In this document: piece after piece, positions 25,800-34,297 of the stretch | How positions within the stretch are numbered: the first letter of the stretch is position 1 | Layout of the letters: each line of letters opens with the position of its first letter | Origin: CAYMST01 sp964393115 | GTDB lineage: Bacteria; Bacteroidota; Bacteroidia; Cytophagales; Cyclobacteriaceae | Assembly (NCBI GenBank): GCA_964393115.1 | Contig: CAYMST010000007.1 | Coordinates: 1-44,242, forward strand | Length of the DNA stretch: 44,242 bases | Reading direction: 5' to 3' | Notes under the pieces: generated by a model | What the model was told of the DNA's origin: nothing | Database searches by the model: none | The model's input: only the letters and a program-made list of their open reading frames with translations | Translations under genes and position numbers: made by a program

Positions 25800-26216
25800 G
25801 TGAATAAAGTAGCCATCTTCCCTGGATCATTTGATCCATTTACCAAAGGGCATGAGGACATTGTGCTCAGATCATTAAAAATGTTTGATAAGGTAATTAT
25901 TGCTATTGGCCATAACAGCAATAAAAGAAGATATTTCGACCTATCGAAGATGATCGACTGTATCAAGTCAATTTTTAAAAATAGCGATAGTGTTGAAGTG
26001 ATAGCTTACGATGAGCTCACTGCTCGATTAGCCGAAAAATATGAAGCTAAATTTTTAGTAAGAGGCCTGAGAAACACTACGGACTTCGAATACGAAAACA
26101 GCATTTCTCAGGTAAACAAATATTTGAATGAGGGGCTAGAGACCGTTTTTTTAATCACCTCCCCATCGTTAGCACCAATTAGTTCTTCTATCATCAGAGA
26201 GGTACATAAGTATTGA
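25800..26216 (+). CDS. coaD: Phosphopantetheine adenylyltransferase CoaD, apparently truncated
   Basis: CoaD transfers AMP from ATP to 4'-phosphopantetheine, the fourth step of CoA synthesis. Motifs are FPGSFDPFTKGHEDIV (nucleotidyl-transferase HxGH equivalent TKGH), VRGLRNTTDFEYE and ISSSIIREVHKY. It begins at GTG 25800, just after a TTTG at 25791-25794, so it may be leaderless. The frame stops at TGA 26214-26216 after 138 residues, yet the same frame continues to TAA 26262-26264 with GDTTSFLPYDPALFE, which matches the normal CoaD tail (GGDVSxFLP). The family is usually 150-165 residues. This looks like a Gly-to-stop change or a sequence error. Confidence 0.88.
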   Translation: MNKVAIFPGSFDPFTKGHEDIVLRSLKMFDKVIIAIGHNSNKRRYFDLSKMIDCIKSIFKNSDSVEVIAYDELTARLAEKYEAKFLVRGLRNTTDFEYENSISQVNKYLNEGLETVFLITSPSLAPISSSIIREVHKY

Positions 26217-26273
26217 GGCGATACAACTTCCTTTTTACCTTACGATCCAGCCCTTTTTGAATAAAACTATAAG

Positions 26274-27245
26274 TTAGTAGCTTAAAATATCTACTAAGCG
26301 AATCAAATCATCATCAAGAGGTTTAGATTTACTAATAGAAATCTTAAAATTAGTGTAGGTGATTTTGTTATCAATCACACCTGCCATTACCCCTTTCTCA
26401 CCATTGAGAAGTCCTTCTACAGCTGCTAAACCGAGCTTCGAGGCCAGCGTCCTATCAAAAGCCGTTGGAGTCCCTCCTCGTTGGATATGCCCTAAGTTGG
26501 TCACTCTAATATCCAAATCAGAAACCTGAGCAGCCACCTTAGCTGCAATCTGATGCGCATTTCCTTGAGGGTCACCTTCTGCTACAACGACTATAGAAGA
26601 TGTCTTATCTTTATCCTTACCTCTCTGCAATGCATTGATAACATCATCAATGGTCGTTGACGTCTCAGGCACCATAACCATCTCAGCACCACCACCGATT
26701 CCTGACTGAATAGCAATATATCCTGAATGTCTCCCCATTACTTCGATAAAAAACACTCTATCATGCGAAGCAGCCGTATCTCTTACCTTATCAATAGCAT
26801 CTAAAGCTGTATTTACAGCTGTATCGAAACCTATTGTATAATCAGAGCCGTAAAGGTCATTATCTATTGTTCCCGGGCAGCCAACTGTAGGTATACCGAA
26901 CTCTTCAAAGAATATATTTGCTCCAGTGAAAGTACCATCACCACCGATAGCGACAAGCCCTTCAATACCCCTTTGTTTTAGCTGTTCGTACGCTTTCTTT
27001 CGGCCTTCGGGAGTCATAAACTCCTTACATCTAGCCGATTTCAAAATGGTACCTCCACGATGAACGATATTCGCTACGGAGTAAGATTTCATCTTGTAGA
27101 TGTCACCATCAATCATTCCCGCATATCCGTATTTAATACCGTACACTTCAATTCCAAATGATAATGCACTCCGTACTACAGATCTTATACAACCATTCAT
27201 ACCAGGAGCATCTCCACCTGAAGTGAAAACAGCAATTTTTTTCAT
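26274..27245 (-). CDS. pfkA: ATP-dependent 6-phosphofructokinase
   Basis: A 323-residue phosphofructokinase that phosphorylates fructose-6-phosphate in glycolysis. Motifs are TSGGDAPGMNGCIRSVVR, AIGGDGTFTGA, GCPGTIDNDLYGSDYTIGFDTA (with the catalytic TIDND), EVMGRHSGYIA and NLGHIQRGGTPTAFDR. GGDG after the ATP loop points to ATP rather than PPi as donor. It converges with coaD, whose last residues approach its stop codon. Confidence 0.96.
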   Translation of the reverse strand: MKKIAVFTSGGDAPGMNGCIRSVVRSALSFGIEVYGIKYGYAGMIDGDIYKMKSYSVANIVHRGGTILKSARCKEFMTPEGRKKAYEQLKQRGIEGLVAIGGDGTFTGANIFFEEFGIPTVGCPGTIDNDLYGSDYTIGFDTAVNTALDAIDKVRDTAASHDRVFFIEVMGRHSGYIAIQSGIGGGAEMVMVPETSTTIDDVINALQRGKDKDKTSSIVVVAEGDPQGNAHQIAAKVAAQVSDLDIRVTNLGHIQRGGTPTAFDRTLASKLGLAAVEGLLNGEKGVMAGVIDNKITYTNFKISISKSKPLDDDLIRLVDILSY

Positions 27246-27261
27246 AATTAAGCGTTTATCT

Positions 27262-27305
27262 CGGGCTTTTGCCCGGCCAAAGGTAAATTTAAATTACGTT
27301 TCAAA
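27262..27305 (-). promoter_or_regulatory. pfkA promoter and leader hairpin
   Basis: On the minus strand TACCTTTG (27278-27285) fits TAnnTTTG exactly and TTTG (27302-27305) sits 16 bases upstream as a possible -33 box. The short leader contains CGGGC-TTTT-GCCCG (27262-27275), a small GC hairpin ahead of the ATG; its role is unknown. Confidence 0.55.
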
Positions 27306-27414
27306 AAATGTACAGCAAGATTTATAGTAAGAGATTACATGGACAAGAGGTTTTCAATAGAATCAAAAGAATTAGAGTTTTTTTAGTAATCTTGTTAGTG
27401 TAAAACAGTTAGAA

Positions 27415-28431
27415 ATGACATTTCTTAAAGACAAATCAATATTAGTAACCGGAGGTACTGGCTCCTTCGGCAAGAAGTTCATAAGTACCTTGCTCGAAAA
27501 ATATAGTGATGTCAAAAAAATAGTCATCTTTAGTCGTGATGAACTAAAGCAATTTGAGATGAGTCAACACATCTCAAAATCTACACATGACGGTATTCGC
27601 TACTTCTTAGGAGATGTCCGAGATTTTAACCGCTTAAAAAGAGCTTTTGAAGGAATTGATATAATTGTTCATGCGGCTGCACTGAAGCAAGTACCTGCGG
27701 CTGAGTACAACCCTTTTGAGTTTATCAATACAAACGTTCTAGGGGCTAACAATATCATCAATGCCGCTCTGGACTCTGGAGTTCAAAATATTGTAGCATT
27801 ATCTACAGATAAAGCAGCTGCTCCGATCAACCTGTACGGAGCTACTAAACTCTGCTCTGATAAATTATTCATTGCCGCAAATAACGTAAAAGGAACACGC
27901 GACTGTAAGTTTTCAATAGTGAGATACGGAAACGTTATGGGGTCTAGAGGCTCAGTAATACCGTTTTTTCTAAATAAAAAGAATGAAGGAGAGCTACCTA
28001 TCACTGATGATCGCATGACAAGGTTTAACATCTCTTTAGAAGAAGGTGTAAACTTGGTGCTTTATGCACTAGAGTCGGCACTAGGAGGTGAAATTTTTGT
28101 TCCAAAGATCCCTTCATACCGGATCACCGATGTAGCGACAGCGATTGCGCCAAATGCTGAGCAGAAAATAGTAGGTATTAGGCCAGGTGAAAAAATACAT
28201 GAAGAAATGATCACTATGGCTGATTCTCCAAACACCATAGACGCAGGCCGTTACTATGCTATTTTACCGCAAATGAATGAGAAAGCGAAACAAAAATATC
28301 TTGATCATTATAACGCGAGCGCGGTACCTACAGGATTTAGCTATAACTCTGGAGAGAATGATGAGTGGCTAAGCGTAGAGGAAATAAGAAACCTTATCAC
28401 CAACCACGTGGATCCTACTTTTTCGGTATGA
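27415..28431 (+). CDS. pseB: UDP-N-acetylglucosamine 4,6-dehydratase (inverting) PseB
   Basis: A 338-residue SDR enzyme making the 4-keto-6-deoxy sugar that starts pseudaminic acid synthesis. The nucleotide loop is VTGGTGSFGKKF, followed by FSRDELKQFEM, HAAALKQVPAAEYNP and the catalytic LYGATKLCSDK (YxxxK), with IRPGEKIHEEM near the C-terminus. These are PseB/FlaA1 hallmarks rather than of the non-inverting legionaminic-type enzyme. It heads the plus-strand nonulosonate operon, and its stop overlaps the pseC start by ATGA. The upstream -7 candidate TAATCTTG is one mismatch from consensus. Confidence 0.95.
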   Translation: MTFLKDKSILVTGGTGSFGKKFISTLLEKYSDVKKIVIFSRDELKQFEMSQHISKSTHDGIRYFLGDVRDFNRLKRAFEGIDIIVHAAALKQVPAAEYNPFEFINTNVLGANNIINAALDSGVQNIVALSTDKAAAPINLYGATKLCSDKLFIAANNVKGTRDCKFSIVRYGNVMGSRGSVIPFFLNKKNEGELPITDDRMTRFNISLEEGVNLVLYALESALGGEIFVPKIPSYRITDVATAIAPNAEQKIVGIRPGEKIHEEMITMADSPNTIDAGRYYAILPQMNEKAKQKYLDHYNASAVPTGFSYNSGENDEWLSVEEIRNLITNHVDPTFSV

Positions 28432-29577
28432 AAATCCCCTATGGAAGACAGGACATAACCGATAACGACATACAAGCAGTCGTCGATACCTTAAGGCATG
28501 ATTTTCTAACTCAAGGCCCAAAGGTATCCGAATTTGAAAAGAAGTTTGCACAACGCTCCGGAAGTGCTTTCGCGGTAGCCGTGGCCAATGGAACTGCTGC
28601 ACTTCACCTTTGCGTAAAAGCCCTTGGTTTAAAACCTGATGATCAGGTCATCACAACACCAATCACATTCGCGGCTAGTGCCAATTGTATATTATATAAC
28701 AATGGGGAAGTAATATTCTCTGATATAGACCCTAGTACTTTCTTACTCGACCTAAACTCCGTTGAGCACAAATTAAAAAAGGATAGCACAAAAAAAAATC
28801 AAAGGCGTCATTCCTGTAAACTTTGCAGGGTTAATGCTCTCCCCATCTGATCTTATTACGTTAAAAAACAAATATGACGTATGGATTTTAGAAGACTCTT
28901 GTCATTCGCCAGGAGCAAGCTTTAATGATGGAGAGCAAATTTTCAGAGCAGGAGATGGAAAATATGCAGACTGTTCAATATTTTCGTTTCACCCTGTCAA
29001 GCATATTGCCACTGGCGAAGGAGGAATGATTACAACTTCTAATGAGGATATATTTAAAAAATCACAGTTACTACGCAGTCACGGAATCACCAAAGACCCT
29101 AACATATTAGTTGAAAACCACGGGGGGTGGTATTATGAAATGCAAGATCTAGGGTATAATTACCGCATCTCTGACATCCAATGCGCCTTGGGTATATCAC
29201 AACTCAACAGATTGTCTGAAAGCATTGAGAAACGTAATATTATAGCAAAGAAATACAAAAAGGAGTTATCAAGTTTGCCGATTAGATTTCAGGAGTTTAA
29301 CAACAATTACAACAATGCCTATCACCTTTTTGTCTTAAGAACTTCGAAGAGAAAAGCTCTTTACGATTATCTAAGAACTAAAGGTATTTTCACTCAGGTA
29401 CACTACATACCGGTTCACCTATCTCCATATTACAAACGGTTAGGATGGACAAAAGGAGATTTACCTAACGCAGAAACATACTACGAAGAATGCCTAAGCT
29501 TACCCATGTTCCCTTCCCTAAAGGAAGAAGAAATTAATCACGTGATTGAGTCGGTAAAACAGTTTTTTCATGAGTAA
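28428..29577 (+). pseudogene. pseC: Pse-pathway aminotransferase PseC, broken by a frameshift in an A9 run
   Basis: PseC transfers an amino group to the 4-keto sugar from PseB using PLP. The first frame (ATG 28428 to 28850) holds IPYGRQDITDNDIQAVVDTL and GTAALHLCVKAL; the second, ending at 29577, holds EDSCHSPGASF, the PLP-lysine SFHPVKHIATGEGG and NYRISDIQCALG. They join if A9 (28790-28798) is read as A8: ...DSTKKIKGVIPVNFAG. With that correction the protein is 382 residues, the normal length. So the gene has a +1 indel in a homopolymer: inactivation, on/off switching by slippage, transcript slippage repair, or a sequencing error. Confidence 0.9.
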
Positions 29578-30247
29578 CCTTGCCATTATACCTGCAAGAG
29601 GAGGTAGTAAAAGAATCCCGAGGAAAAACATAAAGAACTTCCACGGAAAGCCTATTATAGCATACTCTATTGAAGCTGCCTTATCAAGTAATCTATTTGA
29701 GGAAGTAATTGTATCAACCGAAGATCCCGAAATTGCTGAAGTAGCACAAAAATACGGAGCAAAAATCCCATTCCTCAGATCGAAAGAAAATTCTGATGAC
29801 TATGCGACTATTGCAGATGTGATTCTTGAAGTAATTGATAGTTATGAAAATCTGAACAAATCGTTTGACACCGTTTGCTGTATTTTTTCTACGGCACCTT
29901 TCATTTCCGTAAATAAAATCATTGAGGGTTTTGAGTTGATGAATGCCAAAGCTTATGATTCAGTATTTACTATTCAAAGACACTCATACCCTATTTGGAG
30001 ATCACTTAAGATTACGAACGACAGACTCAATCTAATATGGCCCGAAAACCTTAATAAAAGGTCCCAAGACCTAATAGAAACTTATCATGATGCTGGGCAG
30101 TTTTATTTGGCTAAAACCGAGGCGTTTAAAAAAGAAAAAACATTCATGCTAAACAATTGCGGAGGGATGGAAATTGGTGCACTTGAAGGGTTAGACATCG
30201 ATACTCTTGAAGACTGGGATATTGCAGAAAAACTATATCGTTTATGA
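29570..30247 (+). CDS. pseF: Pseudaminic acid cytidylyltransferase PseF
   Basis: A 225-residue CMP-nonulosonate synthetase that activates the finished sugar with CTP. IIPARGGSKRIPRKNIKNF, STEDPEIAEVA and SVFTIQRHSYPIWRSL are characteristic; DAGQFYLAKTEAF is a typical Pse-type C-terminal feature. It overlaps pseC by 8 bases and the next methyltransferase by ATGA. Confidence 0.92.
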   Translation: MSNLAIIPARGGSKRIPRKNIKNFHGKPIIAYSIEAALSSNLFEEVIVSTEDPEIAEVAQKYGAKIPFLRSKENSDDYATIADVILEVIDSYENLNKSFDTVCCIFSTAPFISVNKIIEGFELMNAKAYDSVFTIQRHSYPIWRSLKITNDRLNLIWPENLNKRSQDLIETYHDAGQFYLAKTEAFKKEKTFMLNNCGGMEIGALEGLDIDTLEDWDIAEKLYRL

Positions 30248-31140
30248 CCTGGGAAATAAAAAAGAATGAAAGCCACGGGTTCATGGAAGTAATTCCAAAA
30301 CCGAGCGAAGAGGAGTTAAACAAATATTACGCTGAAAAGTACTACCAACAGGATAAAGCCACCTACTCTCATCATTATGAGAAAGAAGAGCTTGATTACT
30401 TTTCTAATAAGATTAACGAGAAATGGCATATTATTGATCAATACCAAAAAAGCCAAAATCTAACGTATAGCTCACTGTGTGATATTGGTTGTGGTGAAGG
30501 GTTCACGTTAAACCATTTTTTCCAACTAGGGTGGGATGTGCATGGAATTGACTTTAGTGCATACGGGCTAAATCAGCAGCACCCTGCGTTGTCAGAGTTC
30601 TTCACTGAGGGAGATATTTTTGAAACAATAAATGATCTTGTCAAGTCTGAAAAGAAGTTTGATGTTATTTGGCTAGACAATGTTTTGGAACATGTTATTG
30701 CTCCGAACGATCTAATGCAAAAGTGTCACCAAATTGTTACTGAAAACGGCATATTGGTAGTTGAAGTACCAAATGACTTCAGCAAACTTCAGATGGCACT
30801 AAAAAACAAAGAAAAGATACAAACAGAATACTGGGTGGCCTATCCAGATCATCTATCATATTTTTCAAGGGAGTCATTAGCGAGCCTCGGAGCATCTTGC
30901 GGATGGAATTGTTTTAGAACAATGGCAGATCATCCAATTGAATATAATTTGATCAATGACCACTCTAATTACACTATTGACAGAAACAAAGGTAAACAGG
31001 CCCATAAGACCAGAATGTTCATCGACAACTTTTTACATGCCAATAATTCCTTAGAGGACATTGTTTCCTATTACACAAGCCTTTCAAAGTTGAATCAAGG
31101 CCGTCAAATAATTGCGTTTTTCGAAAAAGAAAGTGAATAA
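30244..31140 (+). CDS. Class I SAM-dependent methyltransferase
   Basis: A 298-residue methyltransferase. The SAM loop is CDIGCGEGFTLNHF (about residue 80), with GIDFSAYGL (acidic ribose binder), the post-II motif WLDNVLEHVIAP and LVVEVPND. The N-terminus ELNKYYAEKYYQQDK resembles the C-methyltransferase/methyltransferase-23 group of nonulosonate and O-antigen clusters. It probably modifies the nonulosonate or a neighbouring sugar, but the position is unknown. It overlaps pseF by 4 bases and the next gene by 8. Confidence 0.88.
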   Translation: MTWEIKKNESHGFMEVIPKPSEEELNKYYAEKYYQQDKATYSHHYEKEELDYFSNKINEKWHIIDQYQKSQNLTYSSLCDIGCGEGFTLNHFFQLGWDVHGIDFSAYGLNQQHPALSEFFTEGDIFETINDLVKSEKKFDVIWLDNVLEHVIAPNDLMQKCHQIVTENGILVVEVPNDFSKLQMALKNKEKIQTEYWVAYPDHLSYFSRESLASLGASCGWNCFRTMADHPIEYNLINDHSNYTIDRNKGKQAHKTRMFIDNFLHANNSLEDIVSYYTSLSKLNQGRQIIAFFEKESE

Positions 31141-31696
31141 AAATAAGATTACAGAAACTTTAGGTCAGTACAGCGTTCAGCCAATAAAATTGGCTGACAT
31201 AGAACATATAAGGGTTTGGAGGAATGAACAAATGAGTGTTCTTCGACAAAAAACCATGATCACACAGGAAGAACAGAGAAACTATTTTGAAAAGAAAGTT
31301 TTTCCTGAGTATGAAAAAGAACAGCCATTTCAAATCATTTACTCATTTCTTATGAATGATGAGTTAATAGGTTATGGAGGGCTTGTACACATTTCTTGGC
31401 ATGATTTAAGAGTGGAAATGTCCTTCTTAGTTCACCCGAAACGAGCAAACAACCTAGATGTATATAGGAATGACTTCAAAAACTTTATTTCACTAACAAA
31501 AAAAATCGTCTTTGAGAACTTTGCGTTTAATCGTATTCATGTTGAAACCTATGCCTTCAGAGATGAACATATAAAAGTGCTTGAGGAATCAGGTTTTATT
31601 CTGGAAGGTAGAGCACGGCAACACGTAATAGAAGAAGGCAACTTTCAAGATTCACTTATTCATGGGTTTATAAGATCGGAATATGAAGGGATATGA
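31133..31696 (+). CDS. GNAT-family N-acetyltransferase (PseH-like role)
   Basis: About 187 residues from a GTG at 31133 that overlaps the methyltransferase stop (GTGAATAA); a TTG at 31112 is the only other choice. The GNAT fold is seen in IRVWRNEQMSVLRQ, ELIGYGGLVHISW, MSFLVHPKR and the C-terminal VLEESGFILEGRARQHV. In Pse operons such a gene (PseH) acetylates the 4-amino group after PseC, and the placement here suits that. The sequence itself is a general GNAT. Confidence 0.78.
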   Translation: MNKNKITETLGQYSVQPIKLADIEHIRVWRNEQMSVLRQKTMITQEEQRNYFEKKVFPEYEKEQPFQIIYSFLMNDELIGYGGLVHISWHDLRVEMSFLVHPKRANNLDVYRNDFKNFISLTKKIVFENFAFNRIHVETYAFRDEHIKVLEESGFILEGRARQHVIEEGNFQDSLIHGFIRSEYEGI

Positions 31697-33590
31697 AAAC
31701 AAAAGAGTGTTCATCAGTGGAGGAGCTGGTGTAATCGGAACGGAACTAGTCAAGTTATTAATCAAGCAAAAAGCCATCATCTTTGTCGGTGATTTAAAAC
31801 CAAGACCCAAAGACTTTCCAAAAAACCTAGTTTACCGACGTGGAGATTTGAATTATATCAGCCAAGAAGAAATAGAAAGGTTTGGCCCCGAAGTATTCTT
31901 TCATTTGGCAGCTACTTTTGAACGATCTGCAGAAACCTATGCACACTGGGAAGAGAATTTCCAACACAACATAAAGCTCAGCAACCATCTCATGACTTTG
32001 ATGAGAAATGTAAAGAGTGTCTCAAGAGTAGTTTATGCCTCTAGTTATCTTATTTTTGATAAGAGCCTTTACAACTTTCCTTCTCCACAGGAAAAGCCTG
32101 TTTCGCTTAATGAAAAAGACCCCATATCACCAAGAAACTTAACGGGGTTAGCAAAACTATCACATGAAATCGAACTTGATTTCCTATCCAAGTTTAAGAA
32201 AGACCAGTTCACTTCAGTTTCGGTAAGGATTTACAGAGGTTATGGAAGAAATTCAAGAGACATCATATCAAGATGGGTACGTGATTGTCTGAATGGCCAA
32301 GAACTTAATGTATACGCAAAAGAAGGTTGGTTTGATTATTTGTATAGTGAAGATTCGGCGGAGGGCTTAGCACAGATAGGTATTTGTGACTATGATGGAG
32401 TTGTCAATCTTGGAACTGGTAGATCAAGGCAAGTTCAGGATGTAATCAATGTATTGATTAAACATTTCCCAGATGCCAGAGTGAACTATATAACATCTGA
32501 CATCCCATTTGAGGCATCCCAAGCCGATATGGATTTATTTTACCAAGTCACCAACTGGCTCCCCAAAAGAGATCTGGAAGATACTATTCCAGAAATTATT
32601 GAGTTTGAAAAAGCATCTTTGTCTCAAGGGAAAAACGAAGAATCAGAATATAAAAACGTACTTATAACTAGTATCTCGAGAAAAGTACCGTTAATAAGAG
32701 AAGTAAAAAAAGCTTGTAGTAAGCTTAATAATACGATTAAAGTATATGGCGGCGATATTGACGTTTCCTGTATAGGTAGCTATTTCGTAGACGAATTTTG
32801 GGAAATGCCAAGGCTCGATAAACTTACCGTAGATCAACTCATAGACTATTGTAGCCTTAACAATATTGGTTCTATTATCCCTACTAGAGATGGAGAGCTT
32901 CAATACTTTTCAAACCACAAAAAGACATTGAGAGACTTAGGTATCAATGTTATGGTATCAGCTGAAGAGTCTATTGAACGGTGTATAGACAAACTAGAGT
33001 TTGCTAAACTTTCGAATAACTTCCCTAGTGTAATCAAGGCATACCAAAGCACCATAAATATTGACAACGAAAAACTAGTGGTGAAAGAAAGGTATGGTGC
33101 TGGGGCAAAAATGATTAAAATCAACGTTACTAACCAGGAAGCTTTATCTCACGCTAAGACACTAACATCACCTATTTTCCAACCCTATATTAATGGCATA
33201 GAGTATAGCGTAGACGCTTACATCACTCAAGAGGGTATCACGAAAGGCTTGATCATTAGAGAGCGAGTCAATGTTGTAGATGGTGAGTCTCAAATAACGA
33301 AAACGATTCATAATCCCGATCTTGAGCAAGCAGTATTACCTATTTTGACCGAACTCAAGCTCTACGGACATGTTGTTCTTCAATTAATTTTAGACGAGAA
33401 CAAAGAAATACATATTATAGAGTGTAACTCTAGATTTGGAGGTGCTTCAGCTGCTTCAATTGCAGCGGGACTAGATAGTTTTTATTGGTTTTTACTCGAA
33501 TCAGAAGGAGAAGTATTAGAAGACTATCCTTTCTTGCGATCAGCACAATCAATAACTCAAGTCAGGTTTCCAATGGATCATTATCTATGA
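31683..33590 (+). CDS. Fusion: NAD-dependent epimerase/dehydratase + ATP-grasp ligase
   Basis: A 635-residue fusion. Residues 1-310 are an extended SDR with the NAD loop GGAGVIG (13-19), VVYASSYLIFD and VNLGTGRSRQVQDVI. At the YxxxK site the Tyr is Thr (NLTGLAKLSHE, T154/K158), so normal sugar C4 oxidation may be impaired. Residues about 325-635 form a CarB-like ATP-grasp: VKERYGAGAKMI (ATP lysine), EYSVDAYI and the metal-binding IECNSRFGGAS. ATP-grasp enzymes join a carboxylate to an amine, so it may add an amino-acid or acyl group to an amino sugar. It sits mid-operon, overlapping GNAT and HAD genes. Confidence 0.85.
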   Translation: MKGYENKRVFISGGAGVIGTELVKLLIKQKAIIFVGDLKPRPKDFPKNLVYRRGDLNYISQEEIERFGPEVFFHLAATFERSAETYAHWEENFQHNIKLSNHLMTLMRNVKSVSRVVYASSYLIFDKSLYNFPSPQEKPVSLNEKDPISPRNLTGLAKLSHEIELDFLSKFKKDQFTSVSVRIYRGYGRNSRDIISRWVRDCLNGQELNVYAKEGWFDYLYSEDSAEGLAQIGICDYDGVVNLGTGRSRQVQDVINVLIKHFPDARVNYITSDIPFEASQADMDLFYQVTNWLPKRDLEDTIPEIIEFEKASLSQGKNEESEYKNVLITSISRKVPLIREVKKACSKLNNTIKVYGGDIDVSCIGSYFVDEFWEMPRLDKLTVDQLIDYCSLNNIGSIIPTRDGELQYFSNHKKTLRDLGINVMVSAEESIERCIDKLEFAKLSNNFPSVIKAYQSTINIDNEKLVVKERYGAGAKMIKINVTNQEALSHAKTLTSPIFQPYINGIEYSVDAYITQEGITKGLIIRERVNVVDGESQITKTIHNPDLEQAVLPILTELKLYGHVVLQLILDENKEIHIIECNSRFGGASAASIAAGLDSFYWFLLESEGEVLEDYPFLRSAQSITQVRFPMDHYL

Positions 33591-34258
33591 TATACGTTTT
33601 TGATCTGGACGACACCTTATACCCAGAGATTACTTTTGTACAAAGTGGCTTTAAAGCCGTAGCAAAAGGTATCTCGACACTCATTAGTATAGATGAAAAA
33701 ACGATCTACAATCAACTAATAGAGGAATTAAACCAGAATGGCCGAGGTAAGGTCTTTAATAAAGTCTTGACAAAACATGACATATTGAGCAAAAAAGAAA
33801 TCAAACGGTGTTTACATACTTACAGACTGCATACACCAGAGATCTCATTATACCCATACTCGGATCAGGTCTTAGGAGCCTTAAGCGATCATCCGTTATA
33901 TCTGGTAACCGATGGAAATAAACTGGTTCAGAACAATAAGGTCAAAGCGCTAGGCATTGAAAATCAATTTAAAAAAGTATTCATCACGCACAGATATGGA
34001 GTTAAACATGCAAAACCTTCAACTTACTGCTTCCACAAAATTCTCGAACTGGAAAAAGCTCAAGCTAACGAATTAGTATATTTCGGTGATAACCCAAAAA
34101 AAGACTTTATCAATTTGAAAAAAGAAGGCTTTAGAACTATAAGGGTCAAAACTGGAAGCTACAAGGATGATTTTTATGGACAAAGTCACGAAGCAGAAGT
34201 TTCAATACCAAATCTTTCACATTTTAGAGAGGGACTATCAGAACTCCGTAATATATAA
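33587..34258 (+). CDS. HAD-superfamily hydrolase
   Basis: About 223 residues from an ATG at 33587 that overlaps the previous stop by ATGA; the frame opens earlier at 33485 but within the ATP-grasp gene. HAD motifs are complete: YVFDLDDTLYPE (nucleophile DxD), LVTDGN, the motif III lysine in HAKPS and YFGDNPKKDF. It is probably a phosphatase of about the Gph/YjjG type. Its place between the ATP-grasp fusion and pseI suggests it dephosphorylates a pathway intermediate or product; the substrate is unknown. Confidence 0.85.
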   Translation: MIYVFDLDDTLYPEITFVQSGFKAVAKGISTLISIDEKTIYNQLIEELNQNGRGKVFNKVLTKHDILSKKEIKRCLHTYRLHTPEISLYPYSDQVLGALSDHPLYLVTDGNKLVQNNKVKALGIENQFKKVFITHRYGVKHAKPSTYCFHKILELEKAQANELVYFGDNPKKDFINLKKEGFRTIRVKTGSYKDDFYGQSHEAEVSIPNLSHFREGLSELRNI

Positions 34259-34297
34259 TTCTTAGAACCTCTTATTAAATTAACGATTTTACTGAAT

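Noticed and set aside
26214..26216. TGA recoded as an amino acid (selenocysteine or alternative code)
   Set aside because: TGA terminates many other genes in the window, no SECIS-like hairpin is evident, and CoaD needs no selenocysteine at that site.
28790..28798. Programmed -1 or +1 ribosomal frameshift in pseC
   Set aside because: The run of A could allow slippage, but there is no known stimulator structure visible and intact pseC genes in other species need none; an indel is the simpler explanation.
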